Assembly (NCBI RefSeq): GCF_017562075.2
Contig: NC_054082.1
Coordinates: 2,970,550 to 3,034,549 of the forward strand
Origin: Anopheles merus
Taxonomy: Eukaryota > Arthropoda > Insecta > Diptera > Culicidae
DNA length: 64,000 nucleotides
Reading direction: 5' to 3'
The position numbers and the translations under genes are program-made. The notes below the pieces were generated by a model. That model was not told where the DNA came from. It saw only the letters and a program-made list of their open reading frames with translations, and ran no database searches. Positions 13,980 through 25,803 of the stretch are shown in pieces (position 1 is the first letter of the stretch; each line of letters opens with the position of its first letter).

Positions 13980-14436
13980 TCAGCGTACATCAACTATGGA
14001 ATCGTCACTGCGTACGGAAACCATCTTCTAATCGCGAATTTTCGAACAGTAAAAGAAAGTAGCAAACTAAACCGAAATATGTTGGAGGTAATACTTACAT
14101 CTTCCGGAATGTGTATGTATCTGATGTACTTCGAGTAAACCATAAAATTGTCCAACGGGTACTGCCGCCCTAGTTGATCGATGTAGACCGCATTTTCCAT
14201 CGTTACGTTCATGTACCTAAAACGAAACCACCCATGCATTCTTTGCAGCGTCTTGGGGTTGGCCTATTTTGGCGCCCACACCACACCGCACATACGAACC
14301 CATCGACGTCGACGATCGTTCCTGCCACCATCGTTTCATTGCGAAGATCAATTATTGTATTCCTATCGATTAGACACTGTGCTAGCCCAGTCAAATGGTT
14401 AACGGAATTGTACTTTTCCTTGCCCCTCAGATTCAT
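13980..14436 (-). CDS. Lsm10: U7 snRNA-associated Sm-like protein LSm10
   Basis: Exons on the minus strand: 14300-14436, 14099-14216 and (inferred) 13980-14027, giving about 100 aa (human 123). LSm10 replaces SmD1 in the U7 snRNP ring that directs 3' cleavage of replication-dependent histone pre-mRNA. Sm1 motif: NTIIDLRNE through the joined exon border VDGYMN. Sm2 region: the conserved YIRYIHIPED, where human has VRYVHIPDD. The first intron is 83 bp and uses a GTTCGT donor, the only one restoring VDGYMN. The last exon is uncertain: a perfect GTAAGT follows the PED codons (14098-14093). Splicing to AG at 14028 gives a 15-residue polar tail. Reading through instead gives VSITSNI, resembling human VNITSTI, with stop at 13994. 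The start at 14436 is the first Met in frame near the fold. Confidence 0.82.
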
Positions 14437-15199
14437 GGTGCTTTTTCCAAGCGCACCAAACCGACACGATTCATGGAGGATGCAAGCCGTTTCGTGCCGC
14501 TTGTTGCCGGGTTTATTTACACAGAATCGTCCCGTACGAGTGCACCGACTGTCAACGCAGCTGTTAACACCGACACGACACATTCCGTCAACGGTCGCTT
14601 GGATGACAAACGTCGGTGGAAGGTTTCTTGTTCCAATTTACCTTTGGTAAAACATTTCCTGATCCAGCCACTCTTTTAAAAGCTCCAAAAAAGGATCCAA
14701 CATTAATAAACGAAGGAAATGCCAGTGGAAAATGAAAATCGCTTCTCATCTGTTGCATGCTGGACATTGCATCGAACGGGACAAAAACGCACAACGCGAT
14801 GCCGCTAGAACTGTCAATGAACTCGGGATTCTTTTTTCCGCGGAAGAACCACAATCGCAAGCCGCCAGAGGAGTAAATAAAAATACACACTGCACTGACA
14901 CGTCTTCGCATTTCGTGCTCTTGTCCTCAATGGTTGCGGTCAATTTACGGTAGAAAAAGTGTCCCCTCGCAATAAAGTGTACAGTATCCCGTATCCGGCC
15001 CTTCCCACTGGTCTGGAAGAACAAGTGCCGCTTGGTGATGATTATGTGTCGCTGTGCAGTGGAAGCCATCGTGAACGATTGTCGGAGCTGGTAATTACGC
15101 GTACACGGCGGGCGCACGGGGCGTGTGAATTGGCCCGTTTGTAACACCGTCGGCACCCACCACCCAGCAACAGCAAGTGCAGTAGAACTTCAACCGGCA
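14437..15199. promoter_or_regulatory. Divergent promoter region between LSm10 (-) and Glg1 (+)
   Basis: 763 bp separate the two start codons, so the genes are head-to-head. A minus-strand open frame from 15069 to 14746 (starts MASTAQRHIII) is present, but no family is recognised. An AACTGTCAAT element lies at 14809-14818. Confidence 0.5.
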
Positions 15200-18100
15200 A
15201 TGCACAAAACAACCAGCATGGGTGCGTACAGTGCGGTAACAATTGTTTGGGCGGTGCTCGTCGCTATCCTTGCTGGGCAGTGCCGCGGAACGGGAGTCCC
15301 CTTGTCCAGTCCGGTGAAGCTGATCGACGAGCCAGCGTGCGCACAGCTGAAAACGCTCTGCCCGAAGAGTGCCTCGACGGCGGAAGACATTAAAGCGCTG
15401 GAGTGCGTCCAGTCGCTGCATCCGGAGCAGATCGACAGTCTCGAGCCGGAATGCCAACATATGATCTGGCTGCATACGACGGCCCTGATGGACGATGCGA
15501 ACCTGAAGCGCTTGATACAGAAGGGCTGCCCGAAGGACTTTCAGCAGTTCCCGTGCTCCCAGAGCGAAGAGCCGGGCCAGTACTTGGCCTGCATCATTGA
15601 CCATCGAAGCGCGGCGAAAGGCAACGGTTGCATCAACTACATAAAGCGCCTGGAATGGGTGGCCTTCTCCGACTACCGGTTCATTAAGCGGTTCCTTGCG
15701 CACTGTACGCGCGACATTGAAGCGCTGGGCTGTGGCCGGGTGGCCGCTGGCAACGATCGGGAAAAGATGTCCCAGGGTGAAACGGTTGCCTGCCTGCAAA
15801 GCTCGCTGGACAACCTGAACGAGGAGTGCAAGCGGGAGGTGCTCCATCTGTCCGAAGTTCAGTCGGAAGACATTACGCTCGATCGGCAGCTGGATGTGGC
15901 GTGCGTGAACGATGCCTTCCGCTTCTGCCAGTCACTCGCGCCGGGATCGCCCCAGCTGCTCAAGTGTCTCATGAAGCACCGGAACGATCCGGACATGACG
16001 AAAAACTGCCAGCAGCAGCTGCTGCGCCGCGATCGGCTCGTGGTGCACGACTACAAAGTGTCGCGCGGACTTACGCGCGCGTGCAAGGAGGACATCAAGA
16101 CGTACCGGTGCAGGCGGGGCGTGTCCGACGATAAGGATGTGCGGCTGGCGCAGATCCTGCTCTGCCTCGAGGCGGTACAGAAGAACAGCACCAAGCTGAT
16201 GCCGGAGTGCGTGGCCGAAATCAACGACCATCGGAAGATGCTGCTGAACGACTACAAACTGTCGCCCGAGATATTGACCGGGTGTGAGAATGACATTGAA
16301 AAGTTTTGCAGCAACCTGGATGCGGGAGGAAAAACCATCCACTGTCTGATGGAGCACGCCCGGTTGAAGAAAAAAAAGGACAGGCGTGTCACGGACATGT
16401 GTCTGCGGGCGCTGGAAACGCTGGTGAAGATTACGGACGTGGGGGAGGATTGGCGCGTTGATCCCGTGCTGCGCAAGGCTTGCAAGCCGGTGGTGGACGT
16501 TGCCTGTTCCGACACGGATGGAGGCGATGCCAGGGTAATGTCCTGCTTGATGGAAAAACTGGGCACCAACTACATGAACGTGGAGTGCGAATCGGCACTG
16601 CTGCAGATACAGTACTTTGTGGCACGGGACTTTAAGCTAGATCCGCAGCTTTATCGGTAAGTTTCATGGTTTAGAACGGTCAACAAATTTGTGAGATTGA
16701 TGTTTCTTTTTGTAGCAACTGCAAGGACGACGCGATCCGGTTTTGTAAAGCGAAAAAGACCTGGGCCGATCTCGACACGGCACAGATGGATCCGGAACGT
16801 GGTCCGCTCATACTGCCCTGTCTGCACCGGTACGCTTACCCGGAGAAGGAAGAGATGCGCTTGAAGCCGGAATGCCTGCAAGAGGTGAAGCGCGTCATGC
16901 GTCAGCGGGCAAAGTCCGTCGATCTCATACCGGAGGTGGAGGACGAGTGCTTGGACGATTTGGCCTACTTTTGCTTCGACAAAACGGCCAAAGGAGAGGA
17001 GATGCAGTGCCTGCAGGACAATCTCGAGAAGCTGCAGGAGGCGTGCAAAGCGGCCGTTTCGCGGTACACCGAAGAGGAAGCCGCTCACGTCGAGCTGAAC
17101 CCCATCATCATGTCCGTGTGTGGCGATGCGATGGAGAAGCATTGTGCGAACGTGCTGAAAACCGGGCGCGACGAGGGCGAGATGATGGAGTGTCTGATCG
17201 GGGCGAAGAATCTGCCGGACATGCGCGAAGACATCAAGTGCCGGGCGGCGATCGAACACTTTCAAATCATCTCGCTCAAAAGCTTCCACTTTACGTACAA
17301 GTTCAAGGAGGCGTGCCGGCTGCACGTGTCCCGCTTTTGCAGCAAATGCACCACCAAGTACGAGGTGGTGGCCTGCCTGAGCGAGGTGATGCGCAACGAT
17401 ACGATCAAGGAGGCGAAACATTCCATCCCGAAGGAGTGCCGGCAGCAGGTGCGCGCCCAGCTGTACCAGCAGCGCGAGAACATCGACTTCGATCCGAAGC
17501 TGAAGGCCGCCTGCAAGGAGGACATTGCACGCCACTGTCCACAGATACCGCACGGTTCGGGACAGGTGAATACGAACAATGCAAGTGTGCTCGCTTTTAT
17601 CCCATTCATTCTTCATTCTGTCTCCTATTCCTTATCAATTTCGCATCATTCACTGCCGCTCCGTTTGCTTCTATTGGAATGCTTATAACTATAACTGTTC
17701 TATAGCGCCAGCAGCTATCCGCTGAAAACTAATGCCACTGTCACTTTTCTCCCATCGTGTACAGGTGCTGGAATGCTTGCAAACCCACCACGGCGATCTG
17801 ACGGAAGCGTGCCATCATCAGATATTTTCCATCAAGAAGTCGGAACTCACGGACAGTGCCACGGACTACACGCTGCTCAACACCTGCAAGGACATGATTC
17901 GCCAGTACTGCCACGATACGGAACCCTCCAAGATGCTCCACTGTCTGAAGCTGCACAAGGACGAAACACTGTTCGACGATCGCTGCCATCTGGTGGTGGT
18001 GAATCGGATGATCGAGCAGAATCTAGACTACCGGTTTAATCCGGCGTTGCAGACGGCGTGCTCGAAGAACATTGCCGAATACTGTACGCCCATCATACGC

Positions 18101-18939
18101 AACGCCAAGCAGAACGAGGAGCTGAACGGGAAGGTGATCGATTGTTTGAAGATTCGGTTCCGCGAGGGTAAACTGCTGCCGGAGTGTGAAAAGCAGATGA
18201 CGGAGGTGCTGCACGAACGGGCGCTGAACTATAAGCTTAACCCGCTGCTGCAGAGCGTATGCCACGATGAGATACAGGTGCTGTGCAGTGCCGTTTCCGA
18301 GACGGACACGAACGAAGACCATGGAGCAGTTGAGGAGTGTCTGAAGCAGGCGTTCATCGACAAGAAGTTGATTAACCGGGCGTGCAAGGTGGAGGTCGCT
18401 GAGCTGATTCAGGAGGGCAAGGCGGACATCTATGCCGATCCGCTGCTGCAGCGGGCTTGCTCGGTAGACTTGCTGAAATACTGCTCCCACATACAAAGCG
18501 GCAATGGACGCTGTAAGTCACGTGGCGTGTGTGTGATCCCGATTTTTTGAATGATTTGTTTAATTTTACAACTTTTCTCTCCCTTTTTAGTACTTAAATG
18601 TTTGGAAGGAATCCTGCAAGGAGAGAGCAAAGCGCTGGAGGATGATTGCAAGAACAAGCTGTTGACCCGCCTGGAAATGTTCCAGAATGCAGCTGCGGTA
18701 AGTAGGGCGAAGATGGCCTTAGAAGGCCTTTTCAAACTAAATGGATTTCCACTTCCTTCCTCCATTCCCAGTTTGTTCCACCGGCGGAAAGCCTCCATCA
18801 GCTGTACAGCCAGGTGGTTGCGTCGCCCTCGAAGCACTACTTTTTGCTCGTGTTGTTCAGCTTCATCGGCATCATCTTCATCTTTGGGCTGCTGTGTGGA
18901 CGCGTTACGCACCGTACGATGGCCCTGAAGAACAAGTAG
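15200..18939 (+). CDS. Glg1: Golgi apparatus protein 1 (cysteine-rich FGF receptor / E-selectin ligand homologue)
   Basis: Exons: 15200-16656, 16716-17565, 17765-18512, 18591-18697 and 18772-18939, giving 1109 aa (human about 1180). It is a type I membrane protein of the Golgi that binds and traffics secreted ligands such as FGFs. Met at 15200 begins a signal peptide (hydrophobic core AVTIVWAVLVAILAG). The lumenal part is a tandem array of cysteine-rich GLG1 repeats of about 60 residues, recurring as C..DI..FC, ..CL..., and C... (for example CKEDIKTYRC, CENDIEKFC, CKDDAIRFC). Near the C-terminus are one transmembrane segment (about YFLLVLFSFIGIIFIFGLL) and a short basic tail RVTHRTMALKNK. An upstream in-frame ATG (15125) would put 25 polar residues before the signal peptide and is less likely. 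Confidence 0.95.
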
Positions 18940-19706
18940 TCACGCGGCGGGCGTGAGGCGATGCTTTAGTTTCCATTTCAAACGAATGACTGTGTTATAA
19001 CTTATGTGTTAAAAGCGAGCAAAACCCATCGTCCTGTAGGGCAAATGCAAGAAAACTCCCCCGTCTTTACGCTGGTGCAATACGAGTCGCTTTTATTTCT
19101 TCTTCTGGCCCAGGCTTCCTCAAGGCCCCGAGCACTGTGCAGCTAATCGAAAAGTACGAATGTATTGCAAAAGGAACGATAGTTATCGGTGAAGATCCAC
19201 GGTCCCGAACGGAGCAGTGTTGAGGGTATGGTGATGTAAGGAGGCATCTTTGAGGAGACAATTTCTACAAAACGGACAGCACCGACGCGGGCCACCATCG
19301 CAGCAGGCTAGATGTATTATATTAGTTAGCATACTTGTAGAACCCGAGGAAATGTCATGTGAAGCGACAGGATTGTGAAACGGCAGCAGCTCCAAAACTG
19401 GGACGCGATTTTGCAGGAGAAATCAAACAAGAAACAGCCCGTTGGTAAGTGGCACATTGGAAGACACATATATAGCGTTAGAGAAATCGTATCAGATAGC
19501 ACGTTGTGTAGAAAAAGACTTTTTTATACCTTATACTTACACCGTCGGTGGAAAGTAAAACGAACAAGAGCGCTGTTTTGGAGAGAAAAATGGCGGTCAA
19601 GTTCTTCAAAAAGCAAGTAAGCACATACACACAAACAGCGATTTGTACATGCATTCGGATGTGTTAATAAAATAGTCAAACCAGGCGTACAACACTAAAA
19701 TCATCT
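18940..19706. other. Spacer with possible short plus-strand exons
   Basis: No firm gene. On the plus strand two donor-like sites occur: GTTG|GTAAGT at 19443-19450, and a start MAVKFFKKQ (19590-19616) followed by GTAAGC. Both are followed by AATAAA at about 19666. Coding status is unclear. Confidence 0.35.
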
Positions 19707-20170
19707 TTATTCAGCGACGGTTTCAAGCTCCTCTATCGAAGCTACGAACGGTTCGCAGCTCTGGAACAACTTGTCGTAGTTGTCTTTGTTGGCCTTTTTG
19801 CGTATTTCCGCTATCTCATTGTTAAGCTCCTGCAAATGCAAGCCGGTAAGCATCAGCTCGTTCGAGATGATGTGCAAAGAGGCTGAAATACAAGACACAA
19901 AACATTAGCTAGAAGTCGGAAAGAAACGACTCCATTCGGACGCGTACCTATTTTATCATTAAGCACCATTTCAAACTCGTGAAACATACACAATGACTTC
20001 ACCACCTTGTTAGTTGCCTGCATTACCACTTCTACGGCCTTGGAAGGGATCGGCTCGTCGTTGGATGGTTCGGTTGCAGCAGGTGCATCATCATCAGGGT
20101 TATTTTCTAGTTCCTTCACAAACTCAACCAGCTGTGAGTAGGCTTCTTCCAATTGTTCCAACTCCGACAT
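19707..20170 (-). CDS. Small helical/coiled-coil protein, 132 aa, family not recognised
   Basis: Two exons on the minus strand: 19948-20170 and 19707-19882, joined by a 65-bp GT-AG intron with phases that match. The protein starts MSELEQLEEAYSQLVEFVKE. It has an acidic, Pro/Ala-rich linker at about residues 24-42. Two long helical segments follow (VVMQATNKVVKSL... and LHLQELNNEIAEIRKKANK). Such architecture is typical of subunits of multi-protein coiled-coil assemblies, but I cannot assign a complex. The stop codon is embedded in the poly(A) signal: GAATAAAG reads as Glu-stop and as AATAAA (19706-19711), so the 3' UTR must be very short. It is divergent from the oxidoreductase gene at 20502, with 331 bp between the start codons. 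Confidence 0.75.
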
Positions 20171-20501
20171 GTTGCTCAGTTAATTTCGACTGTACTTTCA
20201 CTACCAAACGATCTGAGCAGATACTCGGAAATAGCAAAATGCCGGTTGCAAACCGTTTTGACAGGTGCTTCGGCAACCAAACACTCAACTGTCAAGTCAC
20301 TGCCATGAACGCGTTCTTCGATGAGTCGACCTGCCGCTAGAGCCGTGTTTGCATTCGCATTCTACTGCCGCCGCGTTATCCGGCTGATAATAAAAAGCAA
20401 TATTTATTCAGTCTCGACACCGCGAAGCGCTACAGCCGTGATTGTAATTTTGGATACGATTGTTCTATTCTATCCCCCTCGGTTCTACTCTTGTACAAAA
20501 G
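20171..20501. promoter_or_regulatory. Shared divergent promoter with TTTTGACAGG / AACTGTCAAG elements
   Basis: The 331 bp between two opposite start codons contain TTTTGACAGG (20256-20265) and its inverse-type AACTGTCAAG (20288-20297). The elements are about 30 bp apart. This suggests a bidirectional promoter; the factor is unknown. Confidence 0.4.
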
Positions 20502-21194
20502 ATGCAGAAGATTGTCTTTTTCGGCGGCACCGGCATGTCCGGCCAATGTGCGGTTCGGTACGCACTGAAAAAGGGTAAGAAGCGGCTGAGTTGGAAGGCC
20601 CGGGGGGAGCTGCAGAACCGAAGCTAATTTGCATCTTCAATTGGTTTCGTTGTAGGGCTGTCCGTTCGTTTGCTGGTGCGCAACGAGGCGACCGTTCCGG
20701 AAGATTTCAAAGCAAAGGTCGAGCTGGTGCAGGGTGATGTAACGAACGTGGAGGACGTGAAGAAAGCGGTCGCCGGTCAGGAGTTGGTCTGTGTGGTGCT
20801 GGGCACGCGCAACGATCTCAAACCAACCACGGCAATGTCGGACGGCATGTCGAACATCATCGCAGCTATGAAAGAAGCTTCGCTGAAGAAGTTTTCCGTC
20901 TGCCTGTCGTCGTTCCTGTTCATGGACCCGGACAAGGTGCCGGCCATCTTTGTCAACATTAACGGAGAGCACCGCCGCATGCTGGAGACGGTGAAGGGCT
21001 GCGGGTTGGAGTACCGGGCCGTGCTGCCACCGCACATTGCCGACGAGCCTCAGGCCGAGTTTGCCACCGCCTACGACAAAGCGCCCGGCCATTCGCGGTC
21101 CATCTCCAAGCTCGATCTCGGCCAATTCCTCGTGGACTGCCTGTTCGATGAGGCACATGCGGGAAAGGTTATCGGCATTTGCACGATTAAGTGA
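20502..21194 (+). CDS. NAD(P)-binding oxidoreductase, flavin/biliverdin-IXbeta reductase (BLVRB) type
   Basis: Exons 20502-20574 and 20656-21194, 203 aa (human BLVRB 206). This is an atypical short-chain dehydrogenase fold. The N-terminal beta strand QKIVFFG is followed by the dinucleotide-binding loop GGTGMSG (residues 8-14), then LSVRLLVRN. In NADPH enzymes the Arg after the second strand contacts the 2'-phosphate. The family uses NADPH to reduce FMN, other flavins or biliverdin IX-beta in the cytosol. The conserved stretches VLGTRND, SSFLF and the late YRAVLPPHIAD match BLVRB-like proteins. The physiological substrate in insects is not known. The first intron is 81 bp. Confidence 0.92.
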
Positions 21195-21665
21195 TGCACT
21201 CGAGCGACTCATCTCTTGAAGGCTTCGTCGTCTTCTTCTGCTTTGTTGCACAAAATATAATCCTCACTCGAGAGGCGGTTGGATGCCTTTTTTCCGCTGG
21301 TAACAGGTGTGTCCTCATCATTCCTATCTTATCACGATGACACGCACAGTTTGGCCGTGCATGGGATTTGCCGTGGGAATATGGTTGGCCAGCAACGTGA
21401 ACTAGAAGATGAGGGAGCGGTAAAATAATAAAAAAGTGCATGTTGCGAAATTTCCTGGATGCATTTTTTTGAATCACCTCGCGCTCTATAAATCTTGACC
21501 GCGAAACAGAGACAGCCGACGTCAGTGGTGCGTTTGTTGTGATCACATCGTTCGTCACACATACTACCCCAGTAGGCGGAGTGACGAGTTGGCAATAGAA
21601 AATTGGGAACCCTCTGCATCTCGAGCAAGTGAATTGGACCGATTGCCAGTTTGGACGCCACCAGA

Positions 21666-24600
21666 ATGGCGAAGAGCTTAGATTTACTGAACATCGATGT
21701 GGATCAACTGTTCAAGCAGCACAATGTAGCCGAAATCGATTTGGTGCACAAGCGGGTGCTGAACGAGATTGAGCTGAAGCGCGAGGAACTTCGCACGATG
21801 GTTGGGTATGTGTTTGGCCGTGCACCGTGGCGTGTTAGGTTTATACGAGTTTAATGCATTTTCTTCCATTCCCTCCGCAGCGAACGCTACCGTGATTTGC
21901 TGAAGGCGGCAGATACGATCGGTGACATGAAGCAGACGGCCGGTTCCATCATTGGCAATGTCGACCGCATCACGGCCCGCTGTCAGCAGCTGAACGATCA
22001 CAATCTGATTGGCTTTCGCACCGGCACCGACTACCAGCGGATGCAGAAGAAGCACCGCGATCACAACTTTCACGGTGTGATTGTGCAGATTAAGCTGCTG
22101 ACCAGCCTGCCCGAGATGATTTGGAGCCGTATCGATCGGGAGGACTACTTCGTGGCGACGCAGCTGTTCATCTTTGCCCGGCACATCTCGACGGGGTTGA
22201 GCCTGGACACGGAACGGGAAACGATGCGCAAATTCCCCGTCGCCGCCAAGCAGTGGCAAGTGCTGAGCCAGTTTTTCTTCACCATCGAGGCAGCGTGCCG
22301 AGAGTCGCTGGGGCGTGAGGAGCTGTCGGTTGCGGTGGCTTCCAAGAGCTTGGCCAGCTGGCTGCTGCTGGAGTCGTGTCCGGTCGAGCAGACCCTATCC
22401 ATGTTTACGGAGCGGCGCTCGAAAGCGTTCCTCGACGTGCTGGATGAAAATGAAACCGTGTACGAGAAGGTGAAGGATAAGCTGCTGGCCAGCTTGAAGG
22501 TGTTGATCGGTACGGTGCGCCTGTTTTACGAGTGCTTCGTCGACGACGGCACTGCGGAGGCGGACGGTGTTCAGGGAGGGTTTCAGCGCGAGCTACAGCA
22601 CATTACCGGGGATAAAGCGGCACCAACGATCGGATTGATACGGTCGGAGGATCCGATGATTATGCAGATGGTTCCGGAAATGATTGCAAAGTTCCGGCCC
22701 CGATTGGAGCGAATCGATTTGGCGGAAGAGAACGTGCGGACTGCAGTTAGTGCCTTTCTGCGCAGTATCGAAACGACAGTTGCCGGTCGACTGAAACGCT
22801 TGGTCAGTCTGGTGCCGTCGATAAAAACGCTGCATGATATCAAGAGGCAGGCTATCGCGCTGGATAAACCGTCCAACTGGAGTGCCGTCACCGCAGCGCT
22901 AGGACTGTCGGAAGGGACCGATTTCTACGCCACCTTCTACCAGCGACTCATAAACGATCGCATGCGAAGCATCATAAAGTCAGCGTGGACCGAAACGGTG
23001 CAGAAAACTCGCTCGGACTTGCTGGAATTGCTGGCAGGCAATCCGGGCGATTTGAAGGCATTCGTGTGGAAGGAATCGCTCGACGACGTGCCGATGAATC
23101 TGGAAACTGCACTCGATCGATCGAATCCATCCACCCGCAAACTGCTCATGAAAGCACACGGGTACACTCCGGCACTGGTTGCACTCATCGGTTCACTGAA
23201 CGGGCGTCTGCAAACGTTAACCCGTGACGTTCGTTCGTTTCTCTCGTCCTCAACACGGTCCGAGGTAGACGAAATGTTGGCCTACTTCCGGCAGTGCTGC
23301 GTGGACGGTGTAGCCGAGCTGATAACGGCCACCAAGTCAGCTGAATTTGATCCGACCGCCGAACGGTACGCACTGTTGGCACGTTTTCTCACCGCCGTCC
23401 GGGAGCTTTGTCCGGCGCTGCGTGAATGTTTCATTCCCACGTCGATCGGTCTGGCGGATAGTTGGCACGCGGGCCGAACATCCTCATCGACCGTCGCCAT
23501 GCCTGAGGAGGATCCGGAGCGATGGGCCAAGGTGGCCGGGCTGCTCGAGGATGAGAGTTTGCAATGCTGGACGCTGTGGGTGGAACGATTCCAGCAACGG
23601 TGGCCCACACTGTCCGCCGACGTCGGGTACGATGCGCTGCTGAACGATTTCCCCGTCTGGGAGACGGTTACGATCGAGGAGAACGATGAAAACAATCATC
23701 CAATTCAATCGACCATTCGTGTGCCGTCGCAACCGAGCTTCCCGGTGCAGAAGTGTCTCCATCACGTGTACGAGCTGCTGAACGAAGCCATCCCACAGAC
23801 CATTCCGCGCCCAACGATGCTCGACATCGTGGAGCGGCTCGCAACAATGCTGCTAAAGCACTACGACGTGCTGGCCGGGACGGAATTCGTGCAGCAAAAT
23901 CAATCCCTAGCCCTGCAGTACTATCTCGACGTTCGTTTCCTGCAGCTGCTGCTGATGGGGCGCGAACAGAAGCAGCTGAACGAGCGCTTCAACGAACTGG
24001 TGGGCCGGTTCAAATCGTACATCGATCCGTTCGATTTTGACGTGTTTTATGGCCATCTGAACGCGAACGTGAAACGATCCATCTTGAAGCTGCAGCACTT
24101 TCTGGGCGCACTCATATGCCACAGCGAGCAGCTCGGCACGATTGTGGGTCCCAGCGGGGCAGGGACGGAGCCGTTGGACAAAAACCCAAACATCCTTACG
24201 CTCAGCTCGAACAGCCTAAGCATGGTGTGGTTCCCGCTGCTGCCAGTTGTTTGCAAGGACACTGCTTCGGCTACAGCGGACTCGAGTGGACTGACGACCG
24301 CTTCATTGGGAGGCGATAGTTTCAAGGTATGGCATAATGATTGAGATATTTACGGTCTTTTAGGTGAGATGGTCGGTCACGATAGCTGTAAGAACGTACC
24401 TATAAGAAGATTATTTTTATTTCAGCCCTTTACATTCTCAACTTAGTATTCGCCACTCATCATTTGAAGGTGACGCCTTCTCGAAGGTGAAGGTTTTTGT
24501 GTTTGAGTGTGTGAAAGTGTTTCTATGAGTGTCTTTTTTTTTTGTGGGGTGTTAATAATATTGCGCCTTTAATTTTTTCCTAATTTCCTCCATATTTCAT

Positions 24601-25018
24601 CTACTAATCTCTTTCTACAACTAATTCCAATCGTGTTGCTAAGTTCGTTGGAATAACAATTTGTGGTTTTACTCTCTCCGTGTTGGCTCGCTGACAAAAT
24701 CGCGTCGCGTAAGCGTGCATGTGTGAATGCTTCTAAAATTATACCGTCTTGCTTGAATGGCCAAATACACCAAACTTATGCACGTTTTGCTCTCTCTCGT
24801 TGCAGGAACAACAGAAAGGAAAGTCCGCAGCCGGTGGCGGTGAATCGGGAAAATCCACTCTCGGCAGTAGCAGTGGGAACAGTGCTGCTGGGACTACGAA
24901 ACAATCCACCAAAGAGGCCACTGCGGGTGGTGGCAGTAGTACGTCTGCTGGTACGGCACAGAATTATGCCAAGGGTGCGGCTGCCTTCTTCGGCTTAGAT
25001 AAGGATTGGTTCCGATAA
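21666..25018 (+). CDS. Cog1: Conserved oligomeric Golgi complex subunit 1
   Basis: Exons 21666-21805, 21881-24326 and 24806-25018, giving 932 aa (human COG1 980). COG1 links lobes A and B of the COG tether, which recaptures intra-Golgi retrograde vesicles and keeps glycosyltransferases in place. Evidence: the N-terminal LNIDVDQLFKQHNVAEIDLV helix and ERYRDLLKAADTIGDMK. The IIGNVDRI coiled-coil region is typical of COG/exocyst subunits and matches the COG1 start. The extreme C-terminus AAAFFGLDKDWFR is the conserved COG1 tail. The last exon first encodes a low-complexity Gly/Ser/Thr linker. The start ATG (GAATGG) is the first in frame. Confidence 0.95.
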
Positions 25019-25556
25019 AAGTAAGTTGGGAAGAATGAATCATCAGTGTAACAAGGTAGTAGTATTTGAATAGCTTGTTTCTTTTATTTCCAATGAAAGC
25101 TTTTAAATGTATATTCACTTGCGAGGAAAATAATATAAAACAAATCTTAACCATAGATAGAGAAGGTGCTCTTGTCGTCGTCTAGTGAAAGATGTGCGGT
25201 GGAATCGATGAGAGGTGGTTGAATAGCGAAAGAGATGGAAAAATACTACAGCAGCGGATTGGTTTCGTGTCTATTGAGTACTGGTTTGAGTTTAGCTAGC
25301 GTGCTAGTTTGCTTAGTTTGTCTTTTGTAATTGTTTTGTTCCGTTTAGAAGCACAAACCCCGCGTACGAGTGCTTGCGCCACGCAGGAAAAAGCCAACAA
25401 TAAATACATCGGTAAACGCTTGAATAATAATGTTCACAGTCCAAATCACAATTCGAATTCGTAAGGGGCTCCCTTTCGCTGGCCGGCCGAATCCGCTGCT
25501 GTTATCGCTTCCGGAAGTAGGTCGGGGTGAGCTGCTGTCCGAGGAAATCCATTCCA
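25019..25556. other. Convergent 3' region of Cog1 and the Gly/Lys-rich gene
   Basis: Contains the 3' UTRs of two tail-to-tail genes. No coding exon is seen. Confidence 0.6.
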
Positions 25557-25803
25557 TCACTTTTTACCACCCTTCTTTCCGGCTCCCTTGTCTGCTGCTT
25601 TACCGCCAGCACCACCTTTAGCGTCATTTCCACCCTTGGCGGCGCCACCACCTGCAGGGCCTTTTTTCTGAAACAACGTTCGAACTAGAGTAACACGAAC
25701 GGTGCTTGCTGGCGTCCGAGTCTCAGTAAACTCTACTTACACCACCGCCAGGCTGGCCACCACCACCGCCACCACCGGAACCGCCACCCTTGCCTTTACC
25801 CAT
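25557..25803 (-). CDS. Gly/Lys-rich low-complexity small protein, 57 aa
   Basis: Two minus-strand exons, 25741-25803 and 25557-25667, separated by a 73-bp intron with consensus GTAAGT and TTTCAG. The protein starts MGKGKGGGSGGGGG and ends GKKGGKK. It is composed almost entirely of Gly, Lys and Ala with a few Pro, Asp and Gln. The composition resembles the disordered basic N-terminus of parvulin-14/PIN4, but no PPIase domain follows: the frame ends right after the Lys-rich tail. It is tail-to-tail with Cog1. The function is not recognised. The splice signals and the Met right at the start of the low-complexity stretch support a real gene. Confidence 0.55.
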
